Shown: positions 20,360-32,955, numbered from the stretch's first letter. The stretch: 64,000 nucleotides of DNA from Craspedostauros australis (GCA_026770025.1 JAMXDE010000054.1:310001-374000), one strand, 5' to 3'. A program made the numbers and translations. Notes: generated from the letters alone by a model not told the origin.

Positions 20360-21148
20360 TGTCGAGATGTACATGTGAGTATATGTCGAGATGTACGTGT
20401 ATATGTGCATCGTTCACCTGTTATTCTCTCATACGCACTTGGACGGTATAACTACACTCGTGTCGATAGTATGCTGTGATTCGTCAGAATTACAGCGGAA
20501 ATGGAACACACGAAAATGAGCAAGATTTTTGAGGAAATTTGCAATCGACGATTTCTGAGAGAATCAGAAGATCGTCCGTCCATCCATCAATGGTACCCAG
20601 AGAATCTCGAGGTACTTCCCAACTAAACCTCAGATGACGATATCATCTGACAGACTCCTGCATCACCAATGGAACGTGACATCTGGAGAGCAGAAGGACG
20701 CCTACTGACGTTGACAGGATGTCATCATGTCACCATGTCAACATCTGTCTCCAAGTCAGAGCAGGAGGCGAAGATCAGATGACCCATGAAGATCATGGAT
20801 ACTGAAGGTGAACTTCAAATGGTAAGTACTCATGGAGTAGGAGTCAGTACTGAATGAACGGAGTGTCGAATGCGGAGCACGCATCTAACACGGAATATCA
20901 TGTAGCACGAAGCACACGATGTTGAGAGAGAAAGAGAATACGAAGAGTAGCGAGAGAGCATCTCGCTCACCGACTCATAGTCGGAGACTGAATCTATGAA
21001 ACAGATTGAAGCACCGAGAGCATCGGGCAAGAGAACAGGCGTACACTGAGAGGATCGGAGTGCCAACTAATGAAATAGCAAATAGAACGACTATCAACCA
21101 ACACCGTCATCCACGATCGTAGGCTTCCAATCATGGAACTTGCCAACA
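20360..21148 (+). repeat. Solo LTR A of the copia B family
   Basis: 789 bp starting TGTCGAGATGTACATG and ending GGAACTTGCCAACA. It is in the reverse orientation relative to copia A and touches the gag ATG with no spacer. Flanking 5-bp sequences (GCCAT left, TGTGT right) do not match, so no target duplication remains. Four copies of this LTR are in the window: this one, the pair of copia B, and 45749-46534. Confidence 0.85.
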
Positions 21149-21807
21149 TGTGTTCGTAGGTGGTTGGGTTATTTTGTGTTTGTTATGTTCGTCGCGTTTT
21201 TGTTGGAGTGTGCGATTCTGTTCGTCGTTGGTAAGAATCTCAATGTCTCACTCGTTGTCGAAGGTCGCACCTTTGAGCACAGGAGGCAAGAGCTTGTCTG
21301 TTGTTGGTGGCAGAATGTGCTGTTTACCATCCATATCCAATGGAGGCAACAGTTTCTCAGCAGTAGATGGCATGAACAGTTCCTTGCAATCAATAGGATC
21401 GGATGGGAAGAGGCGCACACATGGAGAGGATGGCAAACGCTGCTTCTTGGAGGGAGGAGGATTGGCGTCCTTCGACGCAGCTTTCATGGTAGAGACGGGC
21501 ATGATGCTGATTGATACTGATGAGTAGATGAAGAAGACCACTAGTGATGAAAGTGAACTGAGCAGGAGGAGGGCAAGAAGGTGACAATACAAACACTACA
21601 TGAACATGCAACAAGCCCAACACACCACTGCGGAAAGCAAAGGTTGATTCTGTGCTGAAACGTGAGGAGATTTGTGACATGTGGCGAGAGTCAAATTTGA
21701 ATATGATGGTCAACGTCTCATAACGGTTATCGGCAAAGAAGATGTGTTCGGACAGGTCGAACAATGACGTCGCTGAAATGTCAAATTCCGTGCGCAACCC
21801 GTCAATA
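21149..21807. other. Region beside the solo LTR; possible gene fragment
   Basis: A minus-strand ORF from an ATG at 21502 to 21248 (84 residues) is Lys/Pro-rich with a repeated EKLLPP/DKLLPP motif. It could be a gene or element fragment. No family is recognised. Confidence 0.3.
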
Positions 21808-22909
21808 GAGGCCTATCGCATTTCACATTGGGAGTCCCACGGTACAAAATAACCTGATAATGACATTTTTAGAGGGGCAGCATGCGAATTTCCCCCTCGG
21901 AAAGTGAAACTCGATTGCGTTTTAGGAGCCAAAAACACAATTGAGTTTCACATTGCAGTCCCGGCAATCCAACCTTCCACGTGTTGGAACGAAACCAATG
22001 GCCAATCATTTCTCTTCATTTGCAGCAATTTTGAGTCGTCCTTGTCGTGCTGATGATACGTGTTATGAGATGATAGAGATGATCAAACTAGCATTCCGAA
22101 TGAGGGGTGCATGGAGCGATAGAGAGCGATTACGATGTCGAATATGCCTGTAAGCTTCACATATGATATCTGCACGCAAGTAGCAAAGGCCACCTTTCAT
22201 GATCCAGCTGAGGAATCTTTGCTCATATCCTATTTCACCCGATACAACATCCGCGGCGTGTTCCTGATGCTCTGAAGACTAGTGTCGTCAGATACGACCA
22301 GGGACTTCTACCAACGCGCATTTTGCATCCTTTGGAGATCCTGACTGCCGTATCGGAAGTCGTTGGTGGTCTCCAACCAACCCAACATGCAATTGCAATA
22401 GTTCTGTGTAGACTGCGTGAAGAGCTTCTATTGGACAACAAACTGCTGATCTATCTCCATGATACGGTGATCAAGAGGTCTCTGTCGTCGATATTGGCAA
22501 CAGAGCCTTGAACAAGCCATGAATTATCAGGGACAAAATACTTGCGCATATGTTACCGGACCTCTGTTAGTGGCAAAGTTGAGACAGAAGAGATGGCAGC
22601 GAAACTCTCACTACAAGAAGCTCCTAAGAGGAGAAAGAGGGATGTGCGTTGCGTGCAACTCAGAGCACACCCATTAACGACCCTACCATCCTTTGGTCTC
22701 AACAAGTGATGCGATAACCTGCAACGAAGCATTCAGATCATAACAGCCTAAACTCGAACTCTATTCTACAGAAGAGAAGCCGATTCAGTCATGTTGGTCG
22801 TCTTTCTGAGTAGGTCACGAACTAGTCACGAGTACCAATGTGAAATCCGAACGTGAGTGCCACATGTGACATGAACACAGGGGTGTGAATGTGAAATGCG
22901 ATAGGCCTC
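21808..22909. mobile_element. Non-autonomous inverted-repeat element flanked by TA
   Basis: A 22-bp inverted repeat GAGGCCTATCGCATTTCACATT is at 21808-21829, with its complement ending at 22909. Both outer sides carry TA (21806-21807 and 22910-22911), as expected for Tc1/mariner-type insertion. The 1102-bp interior has related TTTCACATTGCAGTCCC motifs near 21945 but no transposase coding. It is a candidate MITE-like element. Confidence 0.7.
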
Positions 22910-23376
22910 TAATAAAGTTTTTCGCGAACGTGTCTGAGCACATTTCGTTGTTTGCGTCGGAAAAACTATAAAATGTCTTTCTGTCATCACGGAGCAGTGT
23001 GCATATTCGACCAAGTGGACCTTAAATCTACAATGGTCGATAAAATTAAAGTAAGGCATTAAGAAAAATCGACGTCCACTATGATTCTTATATTTATCTA
23101 GTTTATGAATATGTAAGTGGTTTAGTTGAAAGCCCCGTATGTTGCCACCCCTCCAGGACGGAGTGCAGGTCCTGTCACTCAAGTGGGTCATAACAACAGT
23201 ACGCACAAAACCAAAACAAACACCAAAAAACAACGAAAAAACAGAAACAGAAACACAAAGGAGAGCACTAACTAAGTGCTCAAGAATAGTAGGAACAAAC
23301 AAAGTACCATGGTGGGTGCAAACCACATGTTTATGTCTAATCAAGTACCTGGTCTTGCCAATTCTGACATCAAAAG
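22910..23376. other. Spacer without recognised genes
   Basis: A 195-residue minus-strand ORF crosses this stretch but has no recognisable composition and spans the inverted-repeat boundary. I regard it as spurious. Confidence 0.4.
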
Positions 23377-24670
23377 TCAGCTTTTCTCCTTTTCCGACAA
23401 CTTCCTGATGCATCGCTCCAACGTCACCAACGTGTCAGCGTCCTGAGCAGCACTCTCCAAGTTGATCACCAGGGACTGCAGAATAATTTTAGTCTCATTT
23501 ATGGTGTCGATCTCAGACTCGATAGTGTTCTTCAGCATGAGGATGGCGCTGGCGCCTATCCGTGCAGAGTAAGTACGGTAGAATAGCATGTGTTGTTGTG
23601 GCATGATGAAGAGAAGAGAGACGGAAGGTTTCCGTCGTTTCGCACGGTATCATGATCCATAGTTACATCGTGGTTTCATTCCACAGCAGTGCGAGTGCCA
23701 GCGATTGTGATGAATTCATTCGGTTGGAACATGGAAATGTCATCGTTCGATTCGAGCAGCAAGAAGGTGTTGAGTATTCGTTATTGCGTCATGGCAGTGT
23801 CGCAGAAGCGACGCCATTGGGTTTGTCAAGTGGTCACGAGGTTTGCAATGGGATGTTGCGACCCAACGTTTAACACAGGAGCGGCAGAGAACAAACAAAG
23901 AGCGAAGTAAATCAACTTCGTTCGTCGAGCTCAAGTCTTGTTTGCGGCAAAGGTTGTGTGCGACATCATAGAGCACCACGCTGTGCAGGACCAGAAGAAG
24001 GAACAGCCCGCACATTTCCGTGTACTGCGATTGATCGCAATCATCCCTGTTGCCTTGTGTGCATGCATCCATCCATCAGCTCTCCCCCATGAGTCCCCAT
24101 CCGCACTTCCACGGTTACCGACACGCGATATCATTCATGTGTGCGTGCGCACACAGATGTCAAGAGCATCTTGATCGCATACGAAGGCAACTTTTTTCGG
24201 AACTCACCCTTTTTGTCGCCCATTGCTGTCATCTTCTCGGCGGTTTCCAATACACTCTGCATCCTCTTGTGCAAGAACTCCTCTCTGTATTGCGGTACAG
24301 ATCGTGGTGGTTGCGGGGCATCGAGCAACGTACATCGTTGCAGAACATAGAGGTAGCAGTTGCCATGCATCATATTGTTGACAATATGTCGACGCAAGGT
24401 TGCGGAAGGCAGAAGAAGAAAGACGAACGAACATGGGTGAGATGCGTTTTGATGATGAGACGCTCATGGTTGAAAGACAAGGCTCAAATTTGGGATACGG
24501 CAATTCTTCTGTTGCAATACGAAAATTGCTTGCGCTTGCCTTGTTTCTACTGCGACGAGGCGCTGGCGAAGCTGCACGATGGTGGCCTGCGGGCTTGCCG
24601 GCGAGGCAGCGACGGCCGAGCTCTTGGAGACCGTCGACTCGGTCTTCTTTCCAAACATTCTGCGAAACAT
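23377..24670 (-). pseudogene. CHMP4/SNF7-like ESCRT-III gene, copy 1, 3'-truncated
   Basis: Three exons fit in phase: 24540-24670 (begins MFRRMFGKK), 24208-24284 (REEFLHKR...GDKKG) and 23377-23555. Exon 3 matches copy 2 only to about 23413; beyond it an unrelated tail ends the frame, giving 128 residues without the C-terminal half of the SNF7 domain. The exon 1 donor is AAG/GCAAGC, where copy 2 has AAG/GTAAGC, so splicing may be weakened. The exon 2 donor GG/GTGAGT and the acceptors are shared. SNF7 proteins polymerise on membranes to drive scission; a protein without the second half is unlikely to do so. Exons differ from copy 2 far more than introns do. Confidence 0.6.
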
Positions 24671-25048
24671 TGTGGATGTAGTTGGTTGGATGCTTGCTTG
24701 CTTGCTTGTTGCTTGCTTGCTTGTTGCTTGCTTGCTTGTTGCTTGCTTGGTGTCTGGAGGAGTCACAAAGATGGACGGACAAGAAAGACGATGTAGAAGT
24801 TTGAGGCTGTGGATTACGGATTATTGTCGTGTGTGTGTTTTATGAGCCCGGTGAGTGAGTCGACCTTCACTTTGTTATGATCCGTGTGAGCGAAAAGCGG
24901 CGCGGTTCACCCAGAAGGCACTTTGGCCAAGGTCGCACTCCCTACATCCAACGAAGAATGCAGTGCGCGATCAAGCAGGGATACGTGGGAAACGGTTAAG
25001 ATGGGGTTAACATGCGAACACGGGCATCGCCCAACCATGAGAGACTAG
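23413..25048. repeat. Direct segmental duplication, copy 1 (empty site for the piggyBac-like element)
   Basis: This segment matches 60777-62433 in the same orientation. Intron and flank differences are about 1%. At its right edge copy 1 reads GAGAGACTAGAGAACTC with no insertion, while copy 2 has the piggyBac-like element starting immediately after the same CTAG. Confidence 0.9.
24869..24937 (+). repeat. Dispersed conserved motif, copy 1 (YDPCERKA-type)
   Basis: The core CCGTGTGAGCGAAAAGCGG recurs at 62258-62326 (+), 59985-60055 (-) and, diverged, at 34774-34838 (+). It could be read as Tyr-Asp-Pro-Cys-Glu-Arg-Lys-Ala, but no long ORF supports coding in this copy. Confidence 0.6.
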
Positions 25049-25762
25049 AGAACTCTGTGACGGTCCTACACGGTCCAATAACCCTTATAATCTGAATCTT
25101 TGGGGTTTACCACCCTCAATACCAATGCATGTGTGTGTTAACTTGGTTTATCATACACATCCGCTCACGTGAGCCAAGAGCAAGTACGTAGGGACCGCCT
25201 GAAGAGGCGATGATAATACTGGGACCCCGCTCTAAGGGTGGACCGCCATGGGCCAGCACAGCTTGAATCGTGTTGCATCCCCTTTTGACCATGGTGTTCT
25301 GGTGCATCGTGGTTGGTGCCAGAGGGATGTAGTCCCATCGTTCGCTTTGCGTGGTGTGGATGGCAAGACAAGGTGGACGCACCAGCCGCAGGCCACGCGG
25401 AACCCCTACTGAGACACGCGCTCATACTGAGTGACAGATCGTGTGCCTTGTTGCCGCATCCGTGCTTCTCATTGTGGGTCGAAACATCGACACACACGCT
25501 GCACTCTCACACACGACGAAACACGCATTGTCCCAGCAGAGATTTCTGTCACAATTCTGTCCCGTGACCCTTCCACCGTTGAAGACGTACGTAGGACCAG
25601 TACAAAACTTCTCACGTAGAACCTGTAGAAACAGTACTAGAACAAAATCCTGGACAATGGTGCGCACCGACGCACAAAACCGTTCTGGCACAAGCAACCA
25701 GACCACTCGTTCGACATCGACAATGGCACGAGGACGATCAGGAAGAGGAGGTCGTCAGGCCT
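25049..25762. other. Spacer left of copia B
   Basis: Short overlapping ORFs only. Just before the LTR a plus-strand frame gives MARGRSGRGGRQAL, which looks like a basic N-terminus interrupted by the LTR. Not assigned. Confidence 0.35.
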
Positions 25763-26560
25763 TGTTGGCAAGTTCCGCGCACGGTAACCTACGATCGTGG
25801 AAGATGGTGTTGGTTGATAGTCGTTCGTTTGCTATTTCATTACTTGGCTACTCTGATCCTCTCAGTGTACGCCCGTTCTCTTGCCCGATGCTCTTGGTGC
25901 TTCAGTCTGTTTCGTAGATTCGGTCTCCGACTATGAGTCGGTACGCGAGATCCTCTCTCTCGTTCCTCTCTTTACTCTCTCTCTCTCTCAACATCGTGTG
26001 CTTGTATTACACGATACTCCGTGTTCGATGTGTACTCCACATTTGACACTCCGTTCATTCAGTACTGGTTCCTACTCCATGAGTACTCGCCATTTGAAGT
26101 TCACCTTCTGTATCCATGATGCTGATCCTCTTCGGTCATCGGATCTTCGCCTCCTGCTCTGACTTGGAGACAGATGTTGACGTGGTGACATGATGACATC
26201 CTGTCGACGTCAGTAGGCGTCCTTCTGCTCTCCAGATGTCACGTTCCATTGGTGATGCAGGAGTCTGTCAGATGATATCGTCATCTGAGGTTTAGTTGGG
26301 AAGTACCTCGAGATTCTCTTGGTACCATTGATGGATGGACGGACGATATTTCCAATTCTCTCAGAAATCGTCAATTGCAAATTTCCTCCAGAAATCTTGC
26401 TCATTTTCGTGTGTTCCATTTCCGCTGTAATTCTGACGAATCACAGCATACTATCGACACGAATGTAGTTGTACCGTCCAAGTGCGTATGAGAGAATAAC
26501 GGATGAACGATGCACATATACTCGTACATCTCGACGTATACTCACATGTACATCTCGACA
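25763..26560 (-). repeat. Copia B 3' LTR
   Basis: 798 bp; on the plus strand it begins TGTTGGCAAGTTCC and ends CATCTCGACA, so the element sense is TG...CA. It includes pyrimidine-rich tracts and a 15-20 bp direct repeat near the element-sense 5' end. Confidence 0.92.
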
Positions 26561-26568
26561 CCCTTCCT
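26561..26568 (-). promoter_or_regulatory. Polypurine tract of copia B
   Basis: The minus strand reads AGGAAGGG immediately before the 3' LTR TGTCGAG, the usual position for plus-strand priming. Confidence 0.7.
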
Positions 26569-26580
26569 GTGTGCATGCGG

Positions 26581-27099
26581 TCATTCGAATGTTCTCGATG
26601 TGTCAAGGTACGACTTCTCATGTTCACGTTGTAAGTCGGCCTTGATGTTCTTGGTGAATTCGTCGCTTGTGTTCTGCTCGGATTTGACAAAAATGATTTC
26701 GATGGTTTTGTTGATTACCATGTTCCTCACGTAGTGATGGCGCACGTCGATGTGCCGCGATCGTTGGGATGTTGATGGGTTCTTGGCGATGAAGATTGCT
26801 CCGATGTTGTTCACGCGGACCTTGATCGGTGTCTTCACTGGGACGCCCACACTTTCGAGTAGCTGTACGACGAAGAAGATCTCCTTTGCCACTTCGGAAA
26901 GGGCAACATATTCTGCTTCGGACGAGCTGAGTGTGACGGCCTTCTGTGCCTTGGATCGCCAAAGGATTGGTACCTTGCACAGGTATAGGATGAACCCTCC
27001 TATGCTGATTCTCGTGTTCTTGTCTCCTGCATATTCGCTGTCGCAGAAGAGCTCCATGTCCCAGCCGTCGTCGTCTGGACGCGCTGGATGGATCTTCAA
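26581..27099 (-). pseudogene. Copia B RNase H, frame-shifted from RT
   Basis: The ORF shows CDSEYAGDK, SSSEAEYVALSE and a NNIGAIFIAKNP segment, the copia RNase H catalytic pattern. It is one frame away from the RT ORF. The two overlap at the sequence encoding IDTRTMD / KDYGLKI, so a one-base indel near 27100-27115 separates parts of one original frame. Confidence 0.88.
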
Positions 27100-29903
27100 T
27101 CCATAGTCCTTGTATCGATCACATACTTGATGATCCGATACATCTCCTTCATTGCGGCCTTGGTGGGCCCGATCAATACCTTGGAGAGTTCTCTCACAGG
27201 GTTCGCGATATCCGGTCGCGAGTGCTTGATGAGGAAGAGTAGCATACCGACGCCTCGGCGATATTCGGCATGTTCTTCCGGTCCGACCTTCTGCAGTCCG
27301 TTATCTTCGGATGGTCGTACGATGATTTGGCCCGGGGTTCCCGGTGTCGCGTAGCGTTGCATCTTCTCAACCTTGGTTCCGAACTCGTCGATGAGGTGTC
27401 GGATGAGATGTGGTTGACGCAATGTCGCTCTAGTCTTGTCATGGTTCAGTTCGATGTTGCAGCTGAGGTAGTCTCCGAGTCCACGCTCGATTGTCACCTT
27501 GAACTTGCTACCTTGGATGTCCTTCAGGAATGTCTCCAGTGCCTTGGAGTCTCCGCAGCAGAAGCAATCGTCCACGTAGATCGCCACGATCATGCTTCCT
27601 TCGTTCGTCTTCCTGTAGAACAGGCACGGGTCTGCTGCGCTCTGTTCGAAGTTGATATTCTTGAGGGTCGATACCAACATCTTGAACCATTGCCTGGCGC
27701 TCTGCACAAGTCCGTAGATTGGCTTGTGTAGGGTCAGGGCTTCGTCTGGTTGATGATCCATCCCGTTGGGACAGTTCATGTAGATCTCCTTGTCGAGGTC
27801 TCCATGTAGGAATGCCGTTACGACATCGACAAGTGCGCAGTCCATCTTCTTGATCAGCATGATCACCATCATGACCCGATAGGTCACGTCATGGATGACG
27901 GGTGAGTAATGCTCTTGGAAGTCTACTCCTGTGACTTGTGAATAGCCACATGCAACGAGCCGTGCTCGATGCGTGCCGTCACGCTTTAGCTTGAAGACCC
28001 ATTTGCACTTGCAGCATCTGCGGCCGCGTGGGATGGCGTCTCGTTTGATCTTGCTGTATACCTTGCGTGTATCCATGGAGTCGAACTCCTTCTTGATGGC
28101 TGCTCGATATCCCTTCCGATGGATAGGATCTGGATGATTGAAGGCTCCATCGAATGTCGTTGGTTCGATGTGCTTCTCTGGTTCCTTGTTCTCGTCCTGC
28201 ATCGACAATCCGATGTCGATCATTGGTCTTTCGGTGATGATTGCATTCATCCCGTACAATCCAGTTGTGCTATGGTGAGTGATCTCGATCTCTTCATCTT
28301 CGTCTTCGATTTCTTCGTCATCTGTAGTTTCGTTGTTGGAATCGTCGATCATCTCGTTGCTGAGTTCGTCACTCGCCTCATCGGATGATGGATCGCTCTC
28401 ATAGCCTTCTTCCTTTCGACCTCGTTCGTTGAAGTCTGCGAGCTCACACAGAGCTCTGGGAATACTCTTCCCTGCAGTTGACTTGGGATTAGCTTCTCCC
28501 TTCCTGCCTCGTGCTTCGTGACGTCGGATCCTCTCCTTTCTAGCCATGTCACGCTTGCTTGGTTTGCTCTGTGGAGGTCTGGATGGTGTGTCATGTGTAG
28601 ACCTCGCTGGTGTATTCGGAGGGGTGACACCTGTCTCATCATCGGCTTCGTCGCCGGAGGGTAGGATTTCGTCATCCTCATGATTGGATTCGCTCCGATC
28701 TTCCTTGTCATTCTGGATTAGTTGAGTCACTACTCCGTCGTCCTCATTATCCTCATCATTGCTGTCTGATAGGATGTAGTATCTGTTGCTGTCAGCGAAA
28801 GATACTCTCTTCGCTTCCGATGTTTGACACGTTGCCGTCCTTGGCGTTGCTCCCTTCCGTCCGATGGTTGTGAAGCCGTCTGCGTCCGTTGTTCCTGTTT
28901 CGTTGGATATGTTCGGTGCTGGTGCCCAGCCACGGAACTGTCCGTATGATTGGTTGAGCCACTTGATGTCTCGTGAACAGATGAGTGACTTGGTCGATGG
29001 TCTGTACATGTTGTAGACCCCTGATGCATGTTGGTGTGCATATCCGATGAACACCATCTCTTCTCCTCTATTCTTGAGCTTGGCGGTAATCCCGCCGTAG
29101 GTAGTCTTCACAACACCCACCTCTCCAAACGTGCGGAGTGCATCCGCATATGGTGGATCGTTGCCGAAGAATTGTCGATGTGGTGACTCCTTCTGGTTCT
29201 TCGCTACGGTGATGTTGGCGATGGCGGTGGCAGTGCTAGCAGCTGCTGCCCACAGGCCATGCCTATACTCTTTGTCGAGTTGTGCTCCGTTGAGCATGGA
29301 GCGAATCTTGGTGTAGAGGTACGCGAACTTGCGTTCCACTCTGCCGTTCTGTTGCGGCGTGTTCGATGCCGTGAATTCGAATTTCACGTTGAGTCCTGCA
29401 TCGATGAGAATATCCTGCGTGGATTTGTTCTCTCCGCTATTGTCACCTCGGAAGATGATCTGTTGATCACCAGTCTGTGACTTGATCGTTTGAACGAATC
29501 GTTTGATGTATCCTGGTTGGTCACTCTTGTTCTTGAGAAAGAAACTCCAGCAGTGATCCGTGCAGTCGTCCACAATCAGGGTCCAGTAGCGTTTATCTCC
29601 GAAGCTTATGTGTTTAGTGTAACTAATGTCAATGAAGAGCCGTTCGCCTCGGCGAGTCGCTCTTGGAATGGTTGCCTTCGGAATGTTCTTCACTCTTGCG
29701 TTCGCGACCGCGCAGTCGCGACATACCGGCATCTCGCCGATGATCTTCCATCCGTATTGAGCGGCCGTCCGCTTCATAGTCTCGAGTGGCGCGTGGCCGA
29801 GCATTCGGTGCAGGTTCACCACGCTGATCTCCTTGGATGGGTTCTTGACGAGGGCTGTGCAAGCCTTGTCGTCGTTTGTTGGCATGATGGGATGCATCTG
29901 CAC
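27096..29903 (-). pseudogene. Copia B integrase and reverse transcriptase
   Basis: A 935-codon frame. The N-terminus has the HRMLGHAP...CRDC zinc motif. The integrase core shows Asp in FIDISYTK, Asp in FRGDNSGE and Glu in NGRVERK. A long acidic, Ser-rich linker follows. RT has CKWVFKLKRDG, ALVDVVTAFLHGDL, a YGLVQSARQW motif and an intact YVDD. It is in the same frame as the gag-protease ORF but is separated from it by two compensating frame disruptions between 29904 and 30023. Confidence 0.9.
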
Positions 29904-30023
29904 TCCCGTGATGAATCCGTTGGATGTGGGAAGACTCGGTCGAATACGATCTTCGTTCCGGATCCGTTGATGATGTCCATTAGAATGCCGTTGTTACCAA
30001 GCTGGTAACCGTTGTACAGAGCC

Positions 30024-31590
30024 TTATTCGTGGAGAAAAAGGTTCACCGCCATTTTCGGTGTGTACTTCACATCATCGAGCCGGATGATATGGCCAGTGT
30101 TGTCTCGCTGTTTGACTTTCAAGTGAATGGATCCCATCTTGGGAGAGTCCAGCTTCGTGCTGTCTCCCACTTGGACGAAGGACTTGATGTGCCGCACGTT
30201 GAAGAGAGCGGCGTCCGAGTTGACGATGTGACACGAAGCTCCGCTATCGGCAAGCCAGGTGTCCTTGTTGACCTTGTCCTTGTGTTTGGTGCTCAGTTCG
30301 TGGAGCTGCTCCACAGCTGCCGCAGCTATCTCGTCGTCGAAGCTGCCATCATCGTCGTCTTCGTGAACTCCATCTTCGTTGTATGGAGGATGATGATCTC
30401 CGTCATCCATGTCATCGGGTAATTGCGCGTAGTCCGATGGAATCGTAGTGTTCCGATGCAATCCTGTGGCTGGATCATATGGGTTGACGCGTGGTCGTTC
30501 GCGCAAGAGCACACGCATGCATCCTCCAAGGATGTAATGAAGATCCGTCTCTGGGATCGTCTCTGTCTCGGCTGCTTCCAGTATGCGATTGATCACAACT
30601 GAATTGGCGAGAATCTCTTCAATCGATCTGAAGTTCTCGGATAGGATGGATCCCATCATGTTGACCCATATCGGTCTGAGTACTCCTCGTTCGATTCCTG
30701 GGAATAGGCTCACTCCTGCTTCCATCACTGCATCGAAGATGAGTTGCTTCTGGATCACCAATGCTGTTTCTGTTGCATATGGGACGGTGTCATGACGATG
30801 GAGGTAGTTGGACCTGTTGGGATCCTCGATTGGTGGGAAGTCGATGTTCCCTGGGTAGACGACACGTTCGTTTGGATTGATGCTGTCGTCTGGATGATTG
30901 CTGTCCTCGGATTCGTCGCTGTCATCCTCGTCGAAGATGCCCGATCTGTTGTTCCCCACCGCTGGAGGAGGCGGCGCCGCGCCGCGGTTCGTTTCGACTT
31001 GGCCTCGATTAATGAAGGTCCCCGTTCTCTCGTATCTCCCAGCTTGAGGAGGAGGCAACTCGTCGCGGTTCACCTCGTCGTCTTCATCTACGCCGTCCTC
31101 GTCGGCGTCGTCGTCGTCATCGCTCATGGCCTCTTCGATGTCGCTATCGTTGGCCTCGTTGTCCATCTCAGCTTCGTCGCCGTATGAACTGATCAGGTCG
31201 TGCGCGTTGAAGCAGCATTCGTAGCTCACTTCGCGTCTTGGATCCACCTCGTGGATGATTGGCTCCTCACTAAGCCACTCCGGGACGATCTCATCGTCCT
31301 GTACTTCGTCGTCACTTCCGACGCACACGAAGTTATCGAAGAAGGAGTCTTCGATGTAGTCGTCGGACACCAACATGCAGAGCGGCATGTCCTTTGCTGA
31401 GAGTACCATCTCGTGCCCGCTCTTGTCGTGTCCTTGTGTTGCTGTGTTGGCCTGCTCGTCGGCCTTCTTCTTCTCGTTGAATTTCTTCTTTTGGCACTCC
31501 GCCTCGCGGTGTCCGAAGATGCCACAGTAGTTGCACTTCCTGTTGAAGCCGCTTCCCTTGTTGCGGTTGTTGTTACGCTTTCCGTTCATC

Positions 31591-31641
<51 letters not shown>

Positions 31642-32873
31642 TTCTTGTTGTTCGATTTCTTGCGTTCTGGGCAATCGGCGGATCTATGGCCATACACGCC
31701 ACAGTTGTGGCAGGTACCCTTGAAGTTACCGGTGCTTGTGAAGCCGGTGTCGTTGCTCTTTGTGTTGCTGTCTTGGAAGTCGTCGATGTACGCCTTGCCT
31801 CCTTGATGAGTGGCGTATGCAGTACGGAGTACTCCTTTGATCGTGTTGATGGTGACCAGTTCCGGATTGAACGTGAGTTGATGTTGGAAGTTCACGACGT
31901 GGGTTCTGTATTCCACGCTCACCGTGCTGAGGATCTGCATGATCATCTCCTCGTCCGTGATCTCGTACTTGACATCGTGGAGACGCGATCGTAGACTCTC
32001 GAGTCGCGTGATGTAGATGTCGGGGTCCGTGTCTCTCTTCATCTTTTCGTTGTTGAATTGGCACTTGAGTTTGATCTTCGTCGCCGCGTCGGATGGTCGG
32101 AACTTCTCCGCGAGAACGTTCCACGCTGCGTGTGCGTCTCCTTCGGGGTAGTCGTCGGAGATGCATTGGTTGATGTACTGGATGGCCTGCTTGCCTTTTC
32201 CTTTCTCTGCATCCATCATGAGGATCAGATCGCTGAAGCAGTCGCATCCCAGCTCGTAGATCTCCTCCATCGCTTCCTTGGCTTCATCGGCGGCTGCCGC
32301 GATCTCGCTCACTGTTGGCACCTTGGTCTTGCCCAACATCACGTCTCTCGTCTTCTGTGCACGAGCGTATGCCTTCGCTTGGGACTCCCATGCGCTGTAG
32401 TCTTCCTGTTCACCGCTGAACATCGGCGCCTTGATGCGTCGCTTGTTCATGTTGGCTGATGTCGCCATGTTGGTTCGTTGTTTCGTCGTTGGTGCGCTCG
32501 CGCCCTTGATTTCCGTCTGTTTCTGTGTTGTCACTTTTTCGATTTTCGCTTGTTGTTTCGCGAGGACTGATTTGCTCACAAATTCTCCTCCTGGTGGTGT
32601 CTCACTTTTCCCACTCTGTTTGGCTGTGCGAATGCTCTTCGTCACACCAGTCTCCTCTTGTTTGACCGTCTTGAGAATCCTCTCCTCCTCGCGATGTAGT
32701 CTTGCAGACCGTTCTTCTTCGGTCTCGTCGATCGCGCTTGCGTATGCGCCTGATAGGAAAGTAGCCGCGGCTGCTTCCTTCTCTTCTCGTGGTGGAGTCT
32801 CACTTGCACCTTCTTCTCTCTTGATAGCCGGATTGGACAGAGGGATGTCTTTCAATTCCTCTTCCTCGCTCAT
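30024..32873 (-). pseudogene. Copia B Gag and protease
   Basis: 949 codons from the ATG at 32873, only 82 bases from the 5' LTR. The N-terminus is acidic and charged. A capsid-like helical region follows, then two CCHC zinc knuckles (CHNCGVYGHRSADC and CNYCGIFGHREAEC) separated by a long poly-Asn tract. An acidic region leads to the protease motif LADSGASCHIV. The frame ends early at VNLFLHE; a +1 frame continues the same domain (NKALYNGYQLGNNG) before returning, so two indels are present. Confidence 0.9.
31587..31640. repeat. (TTG)n microsatellite encoding poly-Asn in copia B Gag
   Basis: About 17 TTG triplets on the plus strand are read as Asn on the minus strand, between the two zinc knuckles. 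The tract keeps the frame. Confidence 0.9.
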
Positions 32874-32955
32874 TCAGCCTGCTGCTCTTGAATGATGTTC
32901 GTCTTCCTCGCACGATCCGATCCGCGGGCTCGCCCTGATCTATCGTTTATAAACG

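Noticed and set aside
20360-20410. Gag N-terminal extension beginning MHIYTYIST
   Set aside because: This peptide is encoded by the LTR end and recurs beside other LTR copies at 26510 and 33697 on the plus strand, so it is LTR sequence, not Gag.
22826-23413. 195-codon minus-strand ORF
   Set aside because: It crosses the end of the TA-flanked element and the edge of the duplicated segment, so it is unlikely to be a real gene.
24869-24937. tRNA or snRNA gene in the GTGTGAGCGAAAAGCGG motif
   Set aside because: No cloverleaf, box A/B pair or terminator could be built from it.
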